Source: Tissierellales bacterium (GTDB taxonomy: Bacteria; Bacillota; Clostridia; Tissierellales; JASKZW01). Taken from it: a stretch of 32,660 nucleotides of DNA. Shown here piece by piece: positions 22,483 through 30,430 of the stretch. The notes beneath the pieces are model-generated. The model did not search any database. It saw only the letters and a program-made list of their open reading frames with translations, and was not told where the DNA came from. The position numbers were made by a program, and so were the translations under genes. How positions within the stretch are numbered: the stretch's first letter is position 1; the number at the start of each line of letters is the position of its first letter. The stretch is taken from positions 1 through 32,660 of the forward strand of contig JASLIL010000056.1 of assembly GCA_030152145.1 (NCBI GenBank). Reading direction: 5' to 3'.

Positions 22483-22908
22483 ATGGAACAATTTGGATAT
22501 GTACTATCTTCCAATGAGGACAGGGCCAAGGTAGAGGTTAAAAGGATGTCTGGCTGTGGAGGAAATTGCGGTAGTTGTGGTGGGGGCTGTGATGCACCCA
22601 GTGTAGTTATAGATATAAAAAACTCTTTAAATGCCAAGGTTGGAGATTTTGTAAAAATAGAAGGAAAGCCTAAAAAAGTCTTTAAGTACGCTATTTTAAT
22701 ATATTCAATACCCTTTGTTATGCTGGTACTGGGTATAATAGTGGGGGTAAATTTATTTAAATCTAAGGGATATAGTAGCTATGAACTTTATGGCTTCTTA
22801 ATGGGGCTTGCTTTTGTGATCCCATCTCTTTTTGTCTTGAGTAGACTTGATAAGAAACTGGGAAATGTTAGTGAAGAAATCATGGAGATGGTAAAAATTT
22901 TAAATTAA
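22483..22908 (+). CDS. RseC/MucC family Cys-rich membrane protein (SoxR-reducing-system type)
   Basis: The 141-aa product begins with a small domain typical of the family (GYVLSSNEDRAKVEVKR) and a glycine-rich cysteine cluster with C25, C29, C32 and C36. Two membrane segments follow (about 69-92 and 102-122), with a short charged tail. RseC proteins work with Rnf-type complexes to reduce SoxR in Gram-negative bacteria; neither SoxR nor rnf genes are in this window. The cysteines could hold a metal or an iron-sulfur cluster. GGAGGTG precedes the ATG. csoR follows after 16 bases, so the two are probably cotranscribed. Confidence 0.87.
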   Translation: MEQFGYVLSSNEDRAKVEVKRMSGCGGNCGSCGGGCDAPSVVIDIKNSLNAKVGDFVKIEGKPKKVFKYAILIYSIPFVMLVLGIIVGVNLFKSKGYSSYELYGFLMGLAFVIPSLFVLSRLDKKLGNVSEEIMEMVKILN

Positions 22909-22924
22909 TTAGGAGGAAGAAAAG

Positions 22925-23203
22925 TTGGTTAATGAGAAAAAAGATAGTGAAGCAATAATAAGAAGACTTAGAAGAATAGAGGGTCAGGTAAAGGGTATTC
23001 AAAAGATGGTTGAAGAGGAGAAATATTGTGGCGATATACTTATGCAGGTAGCTGCAGTAAGATCTGCCATGAACTCAGTTGGAGGCCTGGTTTTAGAAAA
23101 CCATATGAAAGGTTGTCTAAAAAACTATCTAGATGGTGTTGCTGATGATGAGGTTCTAGATAGTTTAGTAGAAACTATGATCAAGTATACAAAACAAAAC
23201 TAG
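22925..23203 (+). CDS. csoR: CsoR/RcnR family metal- or thiol-responsive repressor
   Basis: The 92-aa product is an all-helical DUF156 repressor. The Cys-His-Cys triad of copper-sensing CsoR is present as C35, H60 and C64, with basic residues near the N-terminus (IIRRLRRIEGQVKGIQKMV) for DNA binding. Persulfide-sensing CstR-type members keep the two cysteines but usually lack the His, so copper is the better guess, not proven. The start is TTG after AGGAGGAAG. No copper ATPase or chaperone is nearby. It ends tail to tail with the exporter gene, sharing four bases (CTAG). Confidence 0.9.
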   Translation: MVNEKKDSEAIIRRLRRIEGQVKGIQKMVEEEKYCGDILMQVAAVRSAMNSVGGLVLENHMKGCLKNYLDGVADDEVLDSLVETMIKYTKQN

Positions 23204-23637
23204 CTTTTGAACTTAACCCTTTTAATAGATCTTGATAGGGTTGAAGATATGATTAGTCCAATTGATATGGAGGCTGCTACAAAGAGAGTTTCTGTTCCCT
23301 TAAAGGCAGCTTCATAGAAATTATTTTCAACTAGGGCCAGCATAGTATAGTACATGCCAGAACCAGGTACCAAGGGTATTATTCCTGGAATAATGTATAT
23401 AGTTGCTGGCTTTTTATTATACCTTGCCAGGGTTTCCCCTAAAAGTCCTACCAAGAGGCTGGCTAGAAAGGTTCCAGCTATTAAACTTTCAGTAAAGTTA
23501 TGCACAATGGATAAACTGGTCCAACCCAAGGCTCCTACTAAACTAGAAGTGAAGAGAGCCTCCTTTGGTATGCTAAACATTATAACAAATCCCAATGTAG
23601 CTAAATATGATAATAAGAATTCTTTAATTACGTTCAT
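23200..23637 (-). CDS. Threonine/serine exporter small subunit, ThrE_2 (YjjB-like)
   Basis: The 145-aa product is almost wholly membrane-embedded, with four to five hydrophobic segments and the family motif IPGIIPLVPGSGMYY. It corresponds to the C-terminal half of single-chain ThrE exporters. It starts three bases after the large subunit ends, so the two are translationally coupled and presumably form one transporter. Its stop overlaps the csoR stop on the other strand. Confidence 0.9.
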   Translation of the reverse strand: MNVIKEFLLSYLATLGFVIMFSIPKEALFTSSLVGALGWTSLSIVHNFTESLIAGTFLASLLVGLLGETLARYNKKPATIYIIPGIIPLVPGSGMYYTMLALVENNFYEAAFKGTETLFVAASISIGLIISSTLSRSIKRVKFKS

Positions 23638-23640
23638 GTA

Positions 23641-24426
23641 CTACACCACCATTCTAAAATAAAAATTTAAGACAAGTCCTACTCCAAAGGCTATGGCCAG
23701 GGCAGAAAAAACAGCCTCCATGCCTCTTGATAGTCCAGCTGTAAAGTCACCAGACATAGTGTCTCTCATGGCATTGGTTATGGCAACTCCAGGTACAAGA
23801 CACATGATAGATCCGATTATAATTTTATCCATATTTTCTCCAAAGCCTATGCTAGTAAGTCCTATTGCTGCCAAGGTTGTCATTGCAGCTCCTAGAAAGT
23901 TATTTAAGAAAAAAGTTAACTTATATTTTGATAGAGCATTTATAAAGCTTAAGATTCCAATACTTATAAGGGCTGTTGGGAAAAAATCCACCAGGGCTCC
24001 GTCAAATAAAACAGCAAAAACTCCACAGGCAATACCGCCAAACATGGCTTTGGTAAAATTAGTGTAATTTGGAGTTTTATTTATTTGCTTTAATTTTTTT
24101 ATACCTTCATCTAGGGACATATTTGAGTTTACAAAGTCTCTAGAAAATTCATTTACTAAATTTATTTTATGTAAATTTAGCTGTATACCACTGATTCTAG
24201 TCAGGTATGTTATAAGCTCACCTTTATAGTCCAAGGAGATTATTATGCCAGTTGGCACGACAAATGCATTGACATATTTTATACCCATTCTGGACCTACA
24301 AATTCTTTCTATAGTATCCTCAACCCTGTAGGTTTCTGCACCATTTTGCAGCATGATTTTACCTGCAATAGTTGATAATAGCAAGAGTTTACGGATTTCG
24401 GTATTTTCTTCTTTTGTCAAAATCAT
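23641..24426 (-). CDS. Threonine/serine exporter large subunit, ThrE_1 (YjjP-like)
   Basis: The 261-aa product has the cytosolic N-terminal domain of ThrE with AGKIMLQNGAETYRVEDTI (21-39) and DYKGELITYLTRISG. About five membrane segments follow, with LVPGVAITNAMRDTMSGD near 205. Such proteins export threonine and serine, or in some bacteria related small acids. GGAGG precedes the ATG. The gene is divergent from glyA, whose enzyme interconverts serine and glycine, which fits a role in amino-acid overflow. Confidence 0.9.
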   Translation of the reverse strand: MILTKEENTEIRKLLLLSTIAGKIMLQNGAETYRVEDTIERICRSRMGIKYVNAFVVPTGIIISLDYKGELITYLTRISGIQLNLHKINLVNEFSRDFVNSNMSLDEGIKKLKQINKTPNYTNFTKAMFGGIACGVFAVLFDGALVDFFPTALISIGILSFINALSKYKLTFFLNNFLGAAMTTLAAIGLTSIGFGENMDKIIIGSIMCLVPGVAITNAMRDTMSGDFTAGLSRGMEAVFSALAIAFGVGLVLNFYFRMVV

Positions 24427-24558
24427 ACTACTTCCTCCAATCTTTATTTGTTGAATAATATTGGCTTTAACTATATAATGAATATAGATAAAGAAATTTA
24501 AGCTAATGCTTAATTTAATTTATTATAACATAAAAATAGATCTTAGGAGGTATTCATT

Positions 24559-25791
24559 ATGGATTATACGAACTTAGAAAAGCATGACCCAGAAATTATG
24601 GAAGCCATTAACAAGGAAGCTCAGAGACAGGAAGAGCATATAGAGTTAATAGCATCAGAGAACTTTGTAACAGAGCAAGTTATGGAAGCAATGGGAAGTA
24701 AGCTAACAAATAAGTATGCAGAAGGATATCCAGGAAAAAGATACTACGGCGGTTGTGAGCATGTAGACGTAGTAGAAGATATTGCAAGAGATAGACTTAA
24801 GAAGTTATTTAATGCAGAACATGTAAATGTTCAGCCTCATTCAGGATCAAATGCTAACATTGGGGTTTATTTTGCAGTTTTAAAGCCAGGAGATAAGGTG
24901 TTAGGCATGGACTTAACTCAAGGTGGACACTTAACTCATGGTAGCCCAGTAAATATATCAGGTACATACTTTAACTTCGTACCATATGGTGTAGATTCAG
25001 AAACAGAACAAATTGACTATGACAAGGTAAGAGAAATAGCAGTTAAGGAAAAACCAAAGCTAATAGTAGCTGGTGGTAGTGCATATCCTAGAGCTATAGA
25101 CTTTAAGAAATTTAGAGAAATAGCTGATGAGATAGATGCTTACCTAATGGTAGATATGGCTCATATAGCTGGTTTAGTAGCAGCTGGACTTCACCAGAAC
25201 CCAGTTGAGTATGCAGACTTTGTAACTACTACTACTCACAAGACTTTAAGAGGACCAAGAGGAGGAGCAATCCTTTGTAAGGAAGAATATGCTAAGGCTA
25301 TAGATAAGGCTATATTCCCAGGAACTCAAGGTGGACCTTTAATGCATGTTATAGCAGCTAAGGCTGTAAGTTTTGGAGAAGCACTTCAAGACGACTTTAA
25401 GGTATATCAAGAACAAGTAATAAAAAATGCTAAGGCATTGGGAGAAGCACTTAAGGAAGAAGGAATAAGATTAGTATCTGATGGAACAGATAACCACTTA
25501 TTACTACTAGATCTTACTCCATTAGAAATAACAGGAAAAGATGCTGAAGCTATGCTAGATGCAGTTAATATAACTACTAATAAGAATACTATTCCTTTTG
25601 AAACAAGAAGTCCTTTTGTAACTAGTGGAGTAAGAATAGGTACTCCTGCAGTAACTACAAGAGGTATGAAGGAAGCAGAAATGAAAGAAATAGCTAAGTT
25701 TATGAGAATGGCTTTACAAGAAGATACAGATAAAGAAGCACTTAAAAAAGATGTAGTGGCTTTATGTAATAGATTCCCACTATATAAATAG
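24559..25791 (+). CDS. glyA: Serine hydroxymethyltransferase
   Basis: The 410-aa product converts serine and tetrahydrofolate to glycine and methylene-tetrahydrofolate. It is a full-length fold-type I PLP enzyme with ELIASENFV (29-37), NKYAEGYPGKRYYGG (51-65), the PLP lysine K228 in TTTTHKTLRGPRGG, and a C-terminal SGVRIGTPAVTTRG. A strong TTAGGAGG precedes the ATG. Its codons lean toward a restricted set compared with its neighbours, suggesting high expression. It has its own terminator and appears monocistronic. I saw no glycine riboswitch in its leader. Confidence 0.98.
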   Translation: MDYTNLEKHDPEIMEAINKEAQRQEEHIELIASENFVTEQVMEAMGSKLTNKYAEGYPGKRYYGGCEHVDVVEDIARDRLKKLFNAEHVNVQPHSGSNANIGVYFAVLKPGDKVLGMDLTQGGHLTHGSPVNISGTYFNFVPYGVDSETEQIDYDKVREIAVKEKPKLIVAGGSAYPRAIDFKKFREIADEIDAYLMVDMAHIAGLVAAGLHQNPVEYADFVTTTTHKTLRGPRGGAILCKEEYAKAIDKAIFPGTQGGPLMHVIAAKAVSFGEALQDDFKVYQEQVIKNAKALGEALKEEGIRLVSDGTDNHLLLLDLTPLEITGKDAEAMLDAVNITTNKNTIPFETRSPFVTSGVRIGTPAVTTRGMKEAEMKEIAKFMRMALQEDTDKEALKKDVVALCNRFPLYK

Positions 25792-25796
25792 TGACT

Positions 25797-25830
25797 TAAA
25801 AAACCTACGGCCTGGGCTGTAGGTTTTTTT
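25797..25830 (+). terminator. Intrinsic terminator after glyA
   Basis: An A-rich 5' arm with CCTACGGC pairs with GCTGTAGG (one G-U) around CTGG, followed by seven Ts (to 25830). Confidence 0.9.
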
Positions 25831-25869
25831 ATTTTATCGATTATAGTACATAAGAGCTCTTTATTTTGA

Positions 25870-25875
25870 TATAAT
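25870..25875 (+). promoter_or_regulatory. -10 element of the der-plsY-gpsA operon
   Basis: TATAAT at 25870-25875 lies about 50 bases before der. No good -35 was seen. Confidence 0.5.
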
Positions 25876-25890
25876 CATATATAGGGTCAA

Positions 25891-25910
25891 AGAAGAGAAG
25901 AGAAGAGAAG
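25891..25910 (+). repeat. (AGAAG)4 tandem repeat in the der leader
   Basis: Four exact copies of the five-base unit AGAAG lie between the -10 element and the der ribosome-binding site (GAGGTG, 25914-25919). All 20 bases are purines on the coding strand. Confidence 0.9.
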
Positions 25911-25925
25911 GTAGAGGTGTATATT

Positions 25926-27245
25926 ATGGAAAGACCAGTTGTTTGTATAGTAGGACGACCGAATGTAGGGAAATCTACATTATTTAATAAAATAACCGGT
26001 AAGAGGATTGCTATAACAGAAGACAAGCCAGGAGTTACTAGAGATAGGATTTTTTCAGAAGCTGAGTGGCTTAATAAATATTTCTTGATGATAGATACAG
26101 GTGGATTGGAGCTAGGATCAGAAGAAATTATTTCACAAAATATAAAGAGACAGGTAGATCTTGCTATAGATATGGCAGATGTAATAATATTTTTAGTTGA
26201 TGGGGTTTCTGGACTTACAGATACGGATAGGGATATAGCTGAACTTTTAAGAAGGTCAGGCAAGGAAATAGTTCTAGCTTGTAATAAATATGATACCAAG
26301 GGTTTTGAAGAAGGTATGTATGAGTTTTACGAGTTAGGTTTTGAACATCTTATAGAAATATCAGCAGAGCAGGGTATGGGAATAGGAGACCTTTTAGATG
26401 AGGTAGTTAAACACTTCCCAGAAGACAAGGAGACGGAATATGATCCAGATACTATAAAGGTTGCCCTAGTTGGAAAGCCTAATGTAGGAAAGTCATCTCT
26501 TATAAATAGTATATTGGGAGAGGAAAGGGTAATAGTTACCAATATTCCAGGTACTACAAGAGATGCTATAGATACCTACTTTGAACATGATGGCAATGAC
26601 TATATGTTTATAGATACAGCAGGACTTAGAAAGAAAAAGAAAATATATGAGGATGTAGAAAGATATTCTGTAGTAAGAACTCTTAGGGCTGTTGATAGAG
26701 CAGACATAGCCATCCTAGTAGTGGATGCAACAGAGGGTATTAGCGAGCAGGATACTAAGATTGCAGGCTATGCTTACGAAAATGGAAAAGCTATGATCAT
26801 AGCTGTTAACAAGTGGGATCTAGTTCATAAGGAAACCAATACTATGAGAGATTTCGAAATGGAAATCAAACAGAAGTTGGCCTTTATAGACTATGCCCCA
26901 GTAACCTTTATATCAGCCAAGACAGGAGCTAGAATAGACAAGCTTTTTGAAATGATAAATGCAGTAAGCAACAACTATAATATGAGAATTAGCACTGGAG
27001 TTCTAAATGATATTATAAATGAGGCTGTATCTATAAATCAGCCACCTTCAGACAAGGGAGTTAGGCTTAAGATCTACTACGGTACTCAGGTAGCAGTAGC
27101 ACCGCCTAAGTTTGTAATATTTATAAATGATACTTCACTGATGCATTTTTCCTATCAGAGATTTTTAGAAAATAGAATTAGTCAATACTTTGGTTTTCTA
27201 GGAGTTCCGATTGTATTTGAATTTAGAGAAAAAAAAGGTGATTAA
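25926..27245 (+). CDS. der: Ribosome-associated GTPase Der (EngA)
   Basis: The product (439 aa from ATG 25926) has two GTPase domains in tandem, the hallmark of Der. G1 motifs are GRPNVGKST and GKPNVGKSS, with DTGG and DTAG (G3), NKYD and NKWD (G4), and a C-terminal KH-like domain ending near FREKKGD. It is needed for assembly of the 50S subunit. I choose 25926 because AGAGGTG lies six bases before it; the GTG at 25917 is part of that site. The stop TAA overlaps the first ATG of plsY. Confidence 0.98.
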   Translation: MERPVVCIVGRPNVGKSTLFNKITGKRIAITEDKPGVTRDRIFSEAEWLNKYFLMIDTGGLELGSEEIISQNIKRQVDLAIDMADVIIFLVDGVSGLTDTDRDIAELLRRSGKEIVLACNKYDTKGFEEGMYEFYELGFEHLIEISAEQGMGIGDLLDEVVKHFPEDKETEYDPDTIKVALVGKPNVGKSSLINSILGEERVIVTNIPGTTRDAIDTYFEHDGNDYMFIDTAGLRKKKKIYEDVERYSVVRTLRAVDRADIAILVVDATEGISEQDTKIAGYAYENGKAMIIAVNKWDLVHKETNTMRDFEMEIKQKLAFIDYAPVTFISAKTGARIDKLFEMINAVSNNYNMRISTGVLNDIINEAVSINQPPSDKGVRLKIYYGTQVAVAPPKFVIFINDTSLMHFSYQRFLENRISQYFGFLGVPIVFEFREKKGD

Positions 27246-27829
27246 TGATGGAAAATATTATGGCGGGATTGATTGCTTACCTAATAGGCAATCTTTCATC
27301 TGCTTATTTTATAGTCAAGATCTTTAAGAATGACGATATAAGAAATTATGGAAGTGGGAATCCGGGGGCCACCAATGCCCTAAGGGTCTATGGTAAGAAA
27401 ATAGGAGCTTTGACCTTGATCCTAGACCTTTTAAAGGGACTGGTGGCAGTCTACATAGGAGGCCTTATAGGAGGAGATTTTGCTAAGTTTATCTCTGGTA
27501 TAGCAGTAGTTCTAGGCCATGACTGGCCAGTTCTTTTGGGCTTTAAGGGAGGCAAGGGCATAGCTACTTCTATTGGAGTTCTTTTGGCAATCAATCCTTT
27601 AACAGCTTTAGTTTGCTTGCTTCTAGGCCTTCCCATAATTATTATTTCAAGATATGTATCACTAGGATCAGTTTCTATTGCAGCTCTTTTACCTCTTATA
27701 GGCTATTTTACTAAAAGGCCTTTTGATAAGAGATTTTTGATAATGAATATAGTTTTAGGCTTATTGGCACTTTTTAAGCACAGGAGTAATATTGGAAGAT
27801 TGTTGAGGAAGGAAGAAAGGAAACTTTAG
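27245..27829 (+). CDS. plsY: Acyl-phosphate:glycerol-3-phosphate acyltransferase PlsY
   Basis: The 194-aa membrane enzyme makes lysophosphatidic acid from acyl-phosphate and glycerol 3-phosphate. The three conserved cytosolic-loop motifs are present: GSGNPGATNALR, GHDWPVLLGFKGGKGIATS and a later glycine/serine segment. Five to six membrane segments surround them. The stop of der overlaps the start in TAATG; the next ATG (27248) is better spaced from GGTGAT and may be the true start. It is 17 bases from gpsA, the enzyme that supplies its glycerol 3-phosphate. Confidence 0.96.
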   Translation: MMENIMAGLIAYLIGNLSSAYFIVKIFKNDDIRNYGSGNPGATNALRVYGKKIGALTLILDLLKGLVAVYIGGLIGGDFAKFISGIAVVLGHDWPVLLGFKGGKGIATSIGVLLAINPLTALVCLLLGLPIIIISRYVSLGSVSIAALLPLIGYFTKRPFDKRFLIMNIVLGLLALFKHRSNIGRLLRKEERKL

Positions 27830-27846
27830 TAAAGAGGTGATTGTAT

Positions 27847-28845
27847 ATGATAGATATAGGAGTATTAGGTGGAGGTAGCTGGGGTACAGCTTTGGCAAGA
27901 CTTCTTTCAAATAAGGGCTATAATGTAAGTATGTACCTTAGAAATAAGGATCAGGCTAAGGATATAAGACAAACTAGGGTGAATATGAAGTACCTACCTG
28001 GCGTGAAGCTTCCAGATAATTTAAGGATAGTAGATGAGATTGATCAGGCTATAGTTAGGAAGGATCTTATAGTCCTATCTATACCTACCCATGGAATCAG
28101 AGATGTGCTTTATGAGAACAGGGATAAATTCTCCAGTGATACAGTTCTTGTAAATGTAGCCAAGGGTATTGAAAACAACTCCCTTAAGAGAATATCAGAG
28201 CTTGTAGAGGAGATTCTTCCAGACAATGAGTATGTAATCCTATCAGGCCCATCTCATGCAGAGGAGGTAGGCAAGGACTTGCCAACAACTGTTGTTTCTG
28301 CCTCTAAGAATCTTAAGACAGCTGAGTACATTCAAGATGTATTTATGACTCCTTACTTTAGGGTTTATACCAATACAGATGTGGTTGGTATAGAACTGGC
28401 TGGATCTTTAAAGAATGTTATAGCCCTAGGAGCAGGAATATCAGATGGCCTTGGCTATGGAGATAACACTAAGGCAGCCCTAATGACTAGGGGCATAATA
28501 GAAATGTCAAGATTGGGCAGTCAGATGGGAGCCAACCCCAGTACTTTTGCAGGATTGGCTGGTATAGGAGACCTAATAGTAACCTGTACTAGTATGCATA
28601 GTAGAAATAGAAGGGCTGGTATCTTGATAGGTCAGGGCAATTCTGTGGAAGAAACCATAGAAAAGGTGAATATGGTGGTAGAAGGAATAAAAACCACTAG
28701 ATCAGCCTATGAGTTGGCTAAAAAGCACCAGGTAAGCATGCCTATAACAGAAGAAATATATGATGTTATCTATAGGGATGGAAATGTTAAGGAAGCAGTA
28801 ATAAACTTGATGTTAAGGGATAAAAAACCTGAAATAGAAATATAG
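27847..28845 (+). CDS. gpsA: NAD(P)H-dependent glycerol-3-phosphate dehydrogenase
   Basis: The 332-aa product reduces dihydroxyacetone phosphate to glycerol 3-phosphate. It opens with the Rossmann fold GGGSWGTALA, then has NVAKGIE, LSGPSHAEEV, the conserved ELAGSLKNVIALGAG with the catalytic Lys, and GLAGIGDLIVTC. I start at ATG 27847, six bases after AGAGGTGA; a TTG at 27841 touches that site. The context plsY-gpsA gives two consecutive steps of phospholipid synthesis on one transcript, closed by a strong terminator. Confidence 0.96.
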   Translation: MIDIGVLGGGSWGTALARLLSNKGYNVSMYLRNKDQAKDIRQTRVNMKYLPGVKLPDNLRIVDEIDQAIVRKDLIVLSIPTHGIRDVLYENRDKFSSDTVLVNVAKGIENNSLKRISELVEEILPDNEYVILSGPSHAEEVGKDLPTTVVSASKNLKTAEYIQDVFMTPYFRVYTNTDVVGIELAGSLKNVIALGAGISDGLGYGDNTKAALMTRGIIEMSRLGSQMGANPSTFAGLAGIGDLIVTCTSMHSRNRRAGILIGQGNSVEETIEKVNMVVEGIKTTRSAYELAKKHQVSMPITEEIYDVIYRDGNVKEAVINLMLRDKKPEIEI

Positions 28846-28846
28846 A

Positions 28847-28879
28847 AAGAGCTGTAACCCTGAGGTTACAGCTCTTTTA
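28847..28879. terminator. Bidirectional terminator between gpsA and the DsbA-like gene
   Basis: A perfect 14-bp stem (28847-28860 with 28865-28878) has loop CTGA. It has Ts on both sides, stronger in the plus direction, and serves two converging genes. Confidence 0.88.
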
Positions 28880-28880
28880 T

Positions 28881-29474
28881 TTAGCTTAACTTTTCCTTAA
28901 GCTCATCATATTTTCTAACATTTATAAAGACTTCCTTATTATCTATAAGAAAGGTTGGAACCTCTTTTAGTTCTATCTTACTAGCTAGCTCCCTTACTTT
29001 TTCTAAATTTTTATCAAAAGTTCTCTCATTTATAGCCTTCATCATTTGGTATGGGTCCATATTGGATTTTAAGGCTATTCTTTCAAGGACCTGATCCTTA
29101 TTAATGTCCTCTAGATCTAGAAAAACAGCTTCGAAGGTATTTTGAGCAAAGTCCTCAAATCTACCTATAGTCTTAGCATATTCACCGGCTAATAGGGCCT
29201 TCCTTGAATTGAAAATCATCTTTGGCGTCTCATGGTAGTTTACATTACTATAGGGCTTGGCTATTCTTTCTATGCTCTTAAAAAGCATCTTAAACTTTTT
29301 CTCGCCTAATTTTTCCATAAGGTCCTTTCCTTCAGCTGGTGTATCTGGTCCTATTTCATAGGGCAGCCATTCTACAGAAAAATCAAGGCCATCCTCCCTT
29401 AGTTTTTCAACAATCCCCATAGTTATATAGCAGTAGGGACAGGCAAAGTCTGAGAAAATCTTTAAATTTTTCAT
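28881..29474 (-). CDS. DsbA-family (FrnE-like) thiol oxidoreductase, cytosolic
   Basis: The 197-aa product has a thioredoxin fold with an inserted helical domain. The active site is CPYC (residues 12-15) following FSDFA, and the cis-proline loop is EVPTF (171-175). No signal peptide is present, so it belongs with cytosolic FrnE/YwbO-like 2-hydroxychromene-2-carboxylate isomerase-related proteins rather than secreted DsbA. The substrate is unknown. AAGGAGTG precedes the ATG. It lies downstream of the PHP gene with an 84-base gap, in which I saw only a weak promoter candidate. Confidence 0.9.
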   Translation of the reverse strand: MKNLKIFSDFACPYCYITMGIVEKLREDGLDFSVEWLPYEIGPDTPAEGKDLMEKLGEKKFKMLFKSIERIAKPYSNVNYHETPKMIFNSRKALLAGEYAKTIGRFEDFAQNTFEAVFLDLEDINKDQVLERIALKSNMDPYQMMKAINERTFDKNLEKVRELASKIELKEVPTFLIDNKEVFINVRKYDELKEKLS

Positions 29475-29558
29475 TTTATCACTCCTTATGAATTAAATAC
29501 CCAAAGTGTATGACTTTAATAAAATTAATAGGGGTGAAAAAATTAAATAAGTATGAAA

Positions 29559-30233
29559 TTATTTCTTTAATCTTATGCCTTGGTCTTCTACTAATAACTC
29601 CCTATAACAGTAATCTATATCAAGAAACTTTCCATCTCTTCTCATAACTGGATGAAGATCCTTGGATTTAATAGCCTCTATAAAATCCTTATGATCTCTT
29701 ATGCTGGAATTAAATCTTGTTGCATAGCTTCCGATTTTTTCTAGAACATGGGAGTCTCCAGCTCCAAAAGATGGAAGGCCCAGCTCGGTTGCAACAGAAA
29801 AAGCCCTTAGATTATGATAGGAGTAGGTACTTCCATTAAAGGACTCAACTCCATCTAAAAGGTCTGCCAATTCATATAGATTATCTTCTAGACCACGGTT
29901 GTTGTTTCTGTAAGGATGGGCAGCTATAGCAACTCCACCTTGCTTCTTGACTAGGGACAGGAGATCCCTAGCATCAAGCTTTTCTTCTGGCAGATCCTTG
30001 GCACCAAAAACTAGAATATCACCTTGGCGAGTTAGAATTTCAGCTCCTACTATAACTAGGACTCCATTTATAACTGTGGATTCTCCAATATCATTTAAGA
30101 TATGATTATTGTCGTGATTGGTTACACATATACCATCTAAACCAATTAGCTTAGCAGTATCTATTGCTTTTTTAAAATCAATGTGACTATCACTGGAATA
30201 CTTATTTTCATGTAAATGAGTATCTATAATCAT
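29559..30233 (-). CDS. PHP-domain phosphoesterase
   Basis: The 224-aa product is a single PHP domain with the metal-binding motifs DTHLHE (H6, H8), SSDSH (13-17), TNHDN (38-42), GAEI (63-66), AHPYR (105-109) and GAGDSH (157-162). Stand-alone members include RNase AM/YciV-type 3',5'-nucleotide phosphatases and histidinol phosphatase-like enzymes. This one is shorter than YciV and carries no polymerase domain, so the substrate is open. GGAGG precedes the ATG. It is divergent from the amidohydrolase across a 197-base AT-rich gap. Confidence 0.9.
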   Translation of the reverse strand: MIIDTHLHENKYSSDSHIDFKKAIDTAKLIGLDGICVTNHDNNHILNDIGESTVINGVLVIVGAEILTRQGDILVFGAKDLPEEKLDARDLLSLVKKQGGVAIAAHPYRNNNRGLEDNLYELADLLDGVESFNGSTYSYHNLRAFSVATELGLPSFGAGDSHVLEKIGSYATRFNSSIRDHKDFIEAIKSKDLHPVMRRDGKFLDIDYCYRELLVEDQGIRLKK

Positions 30234-30293
30234 CTAATAACCTCCATTCAAAATACAAATTTATAATAACATATATTTCTATAAAACTAGGTG

Positions 30294-30318
30294 ATATAGA
30301 TATATATAATATCTATAT
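30294..30318. repeat. AT-rich inverted repeat between the PHP and amidohydrolase genes
   Basis: ATATAGATAT (30294-30303) and its complement (30309-30318) are separated by five bases. A short palindrome AGCTATAGCT (30323-30332) follows. Both lie in the divergent intergenic region and could bind a regulator. Confidence 0.5.
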
Positions 30319-30391
30319 AGGCAGCTATAGCTTTAAGGAATAATTATTTGAATATAAAATTAATTTGCTAACAAAAAAAAATATAGTATGA

Positions 30392-30397
30392 TATAAT
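30392..30397 (+). promoter_or_regulatory. -10 element of the amidohydrolase gene
   Basis: TATAAT at 30392-30397, 33 bases before the GTG start. The -35 region is weak. Confidence 0.55.
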
Positions 30398-30430
30398 TTG
30401 AGTAGATTTGAATTAAAGGAGGTTTTTTTA

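Noticed and set aside
23693..24067. 124-aa and 102-aa plus-strand frames opposite the ThrE genes
   Set aside because: Both are shadows of two well-supported membrane protein genes and have no start signals of their own.
24440..24558. Possible glycine riboswitch or other aptamer before glyA
   Set aside because: The 132-base gap lacks the conserved aptamer cores and the tandem layout; only AT-rich sequence and a short hairpin are visible.
25841..26299. 152-aa frame antisense to the start of der
   Set aside because: It overlaps the der promoter and GTPase domain and shows no recognisable protein feature.
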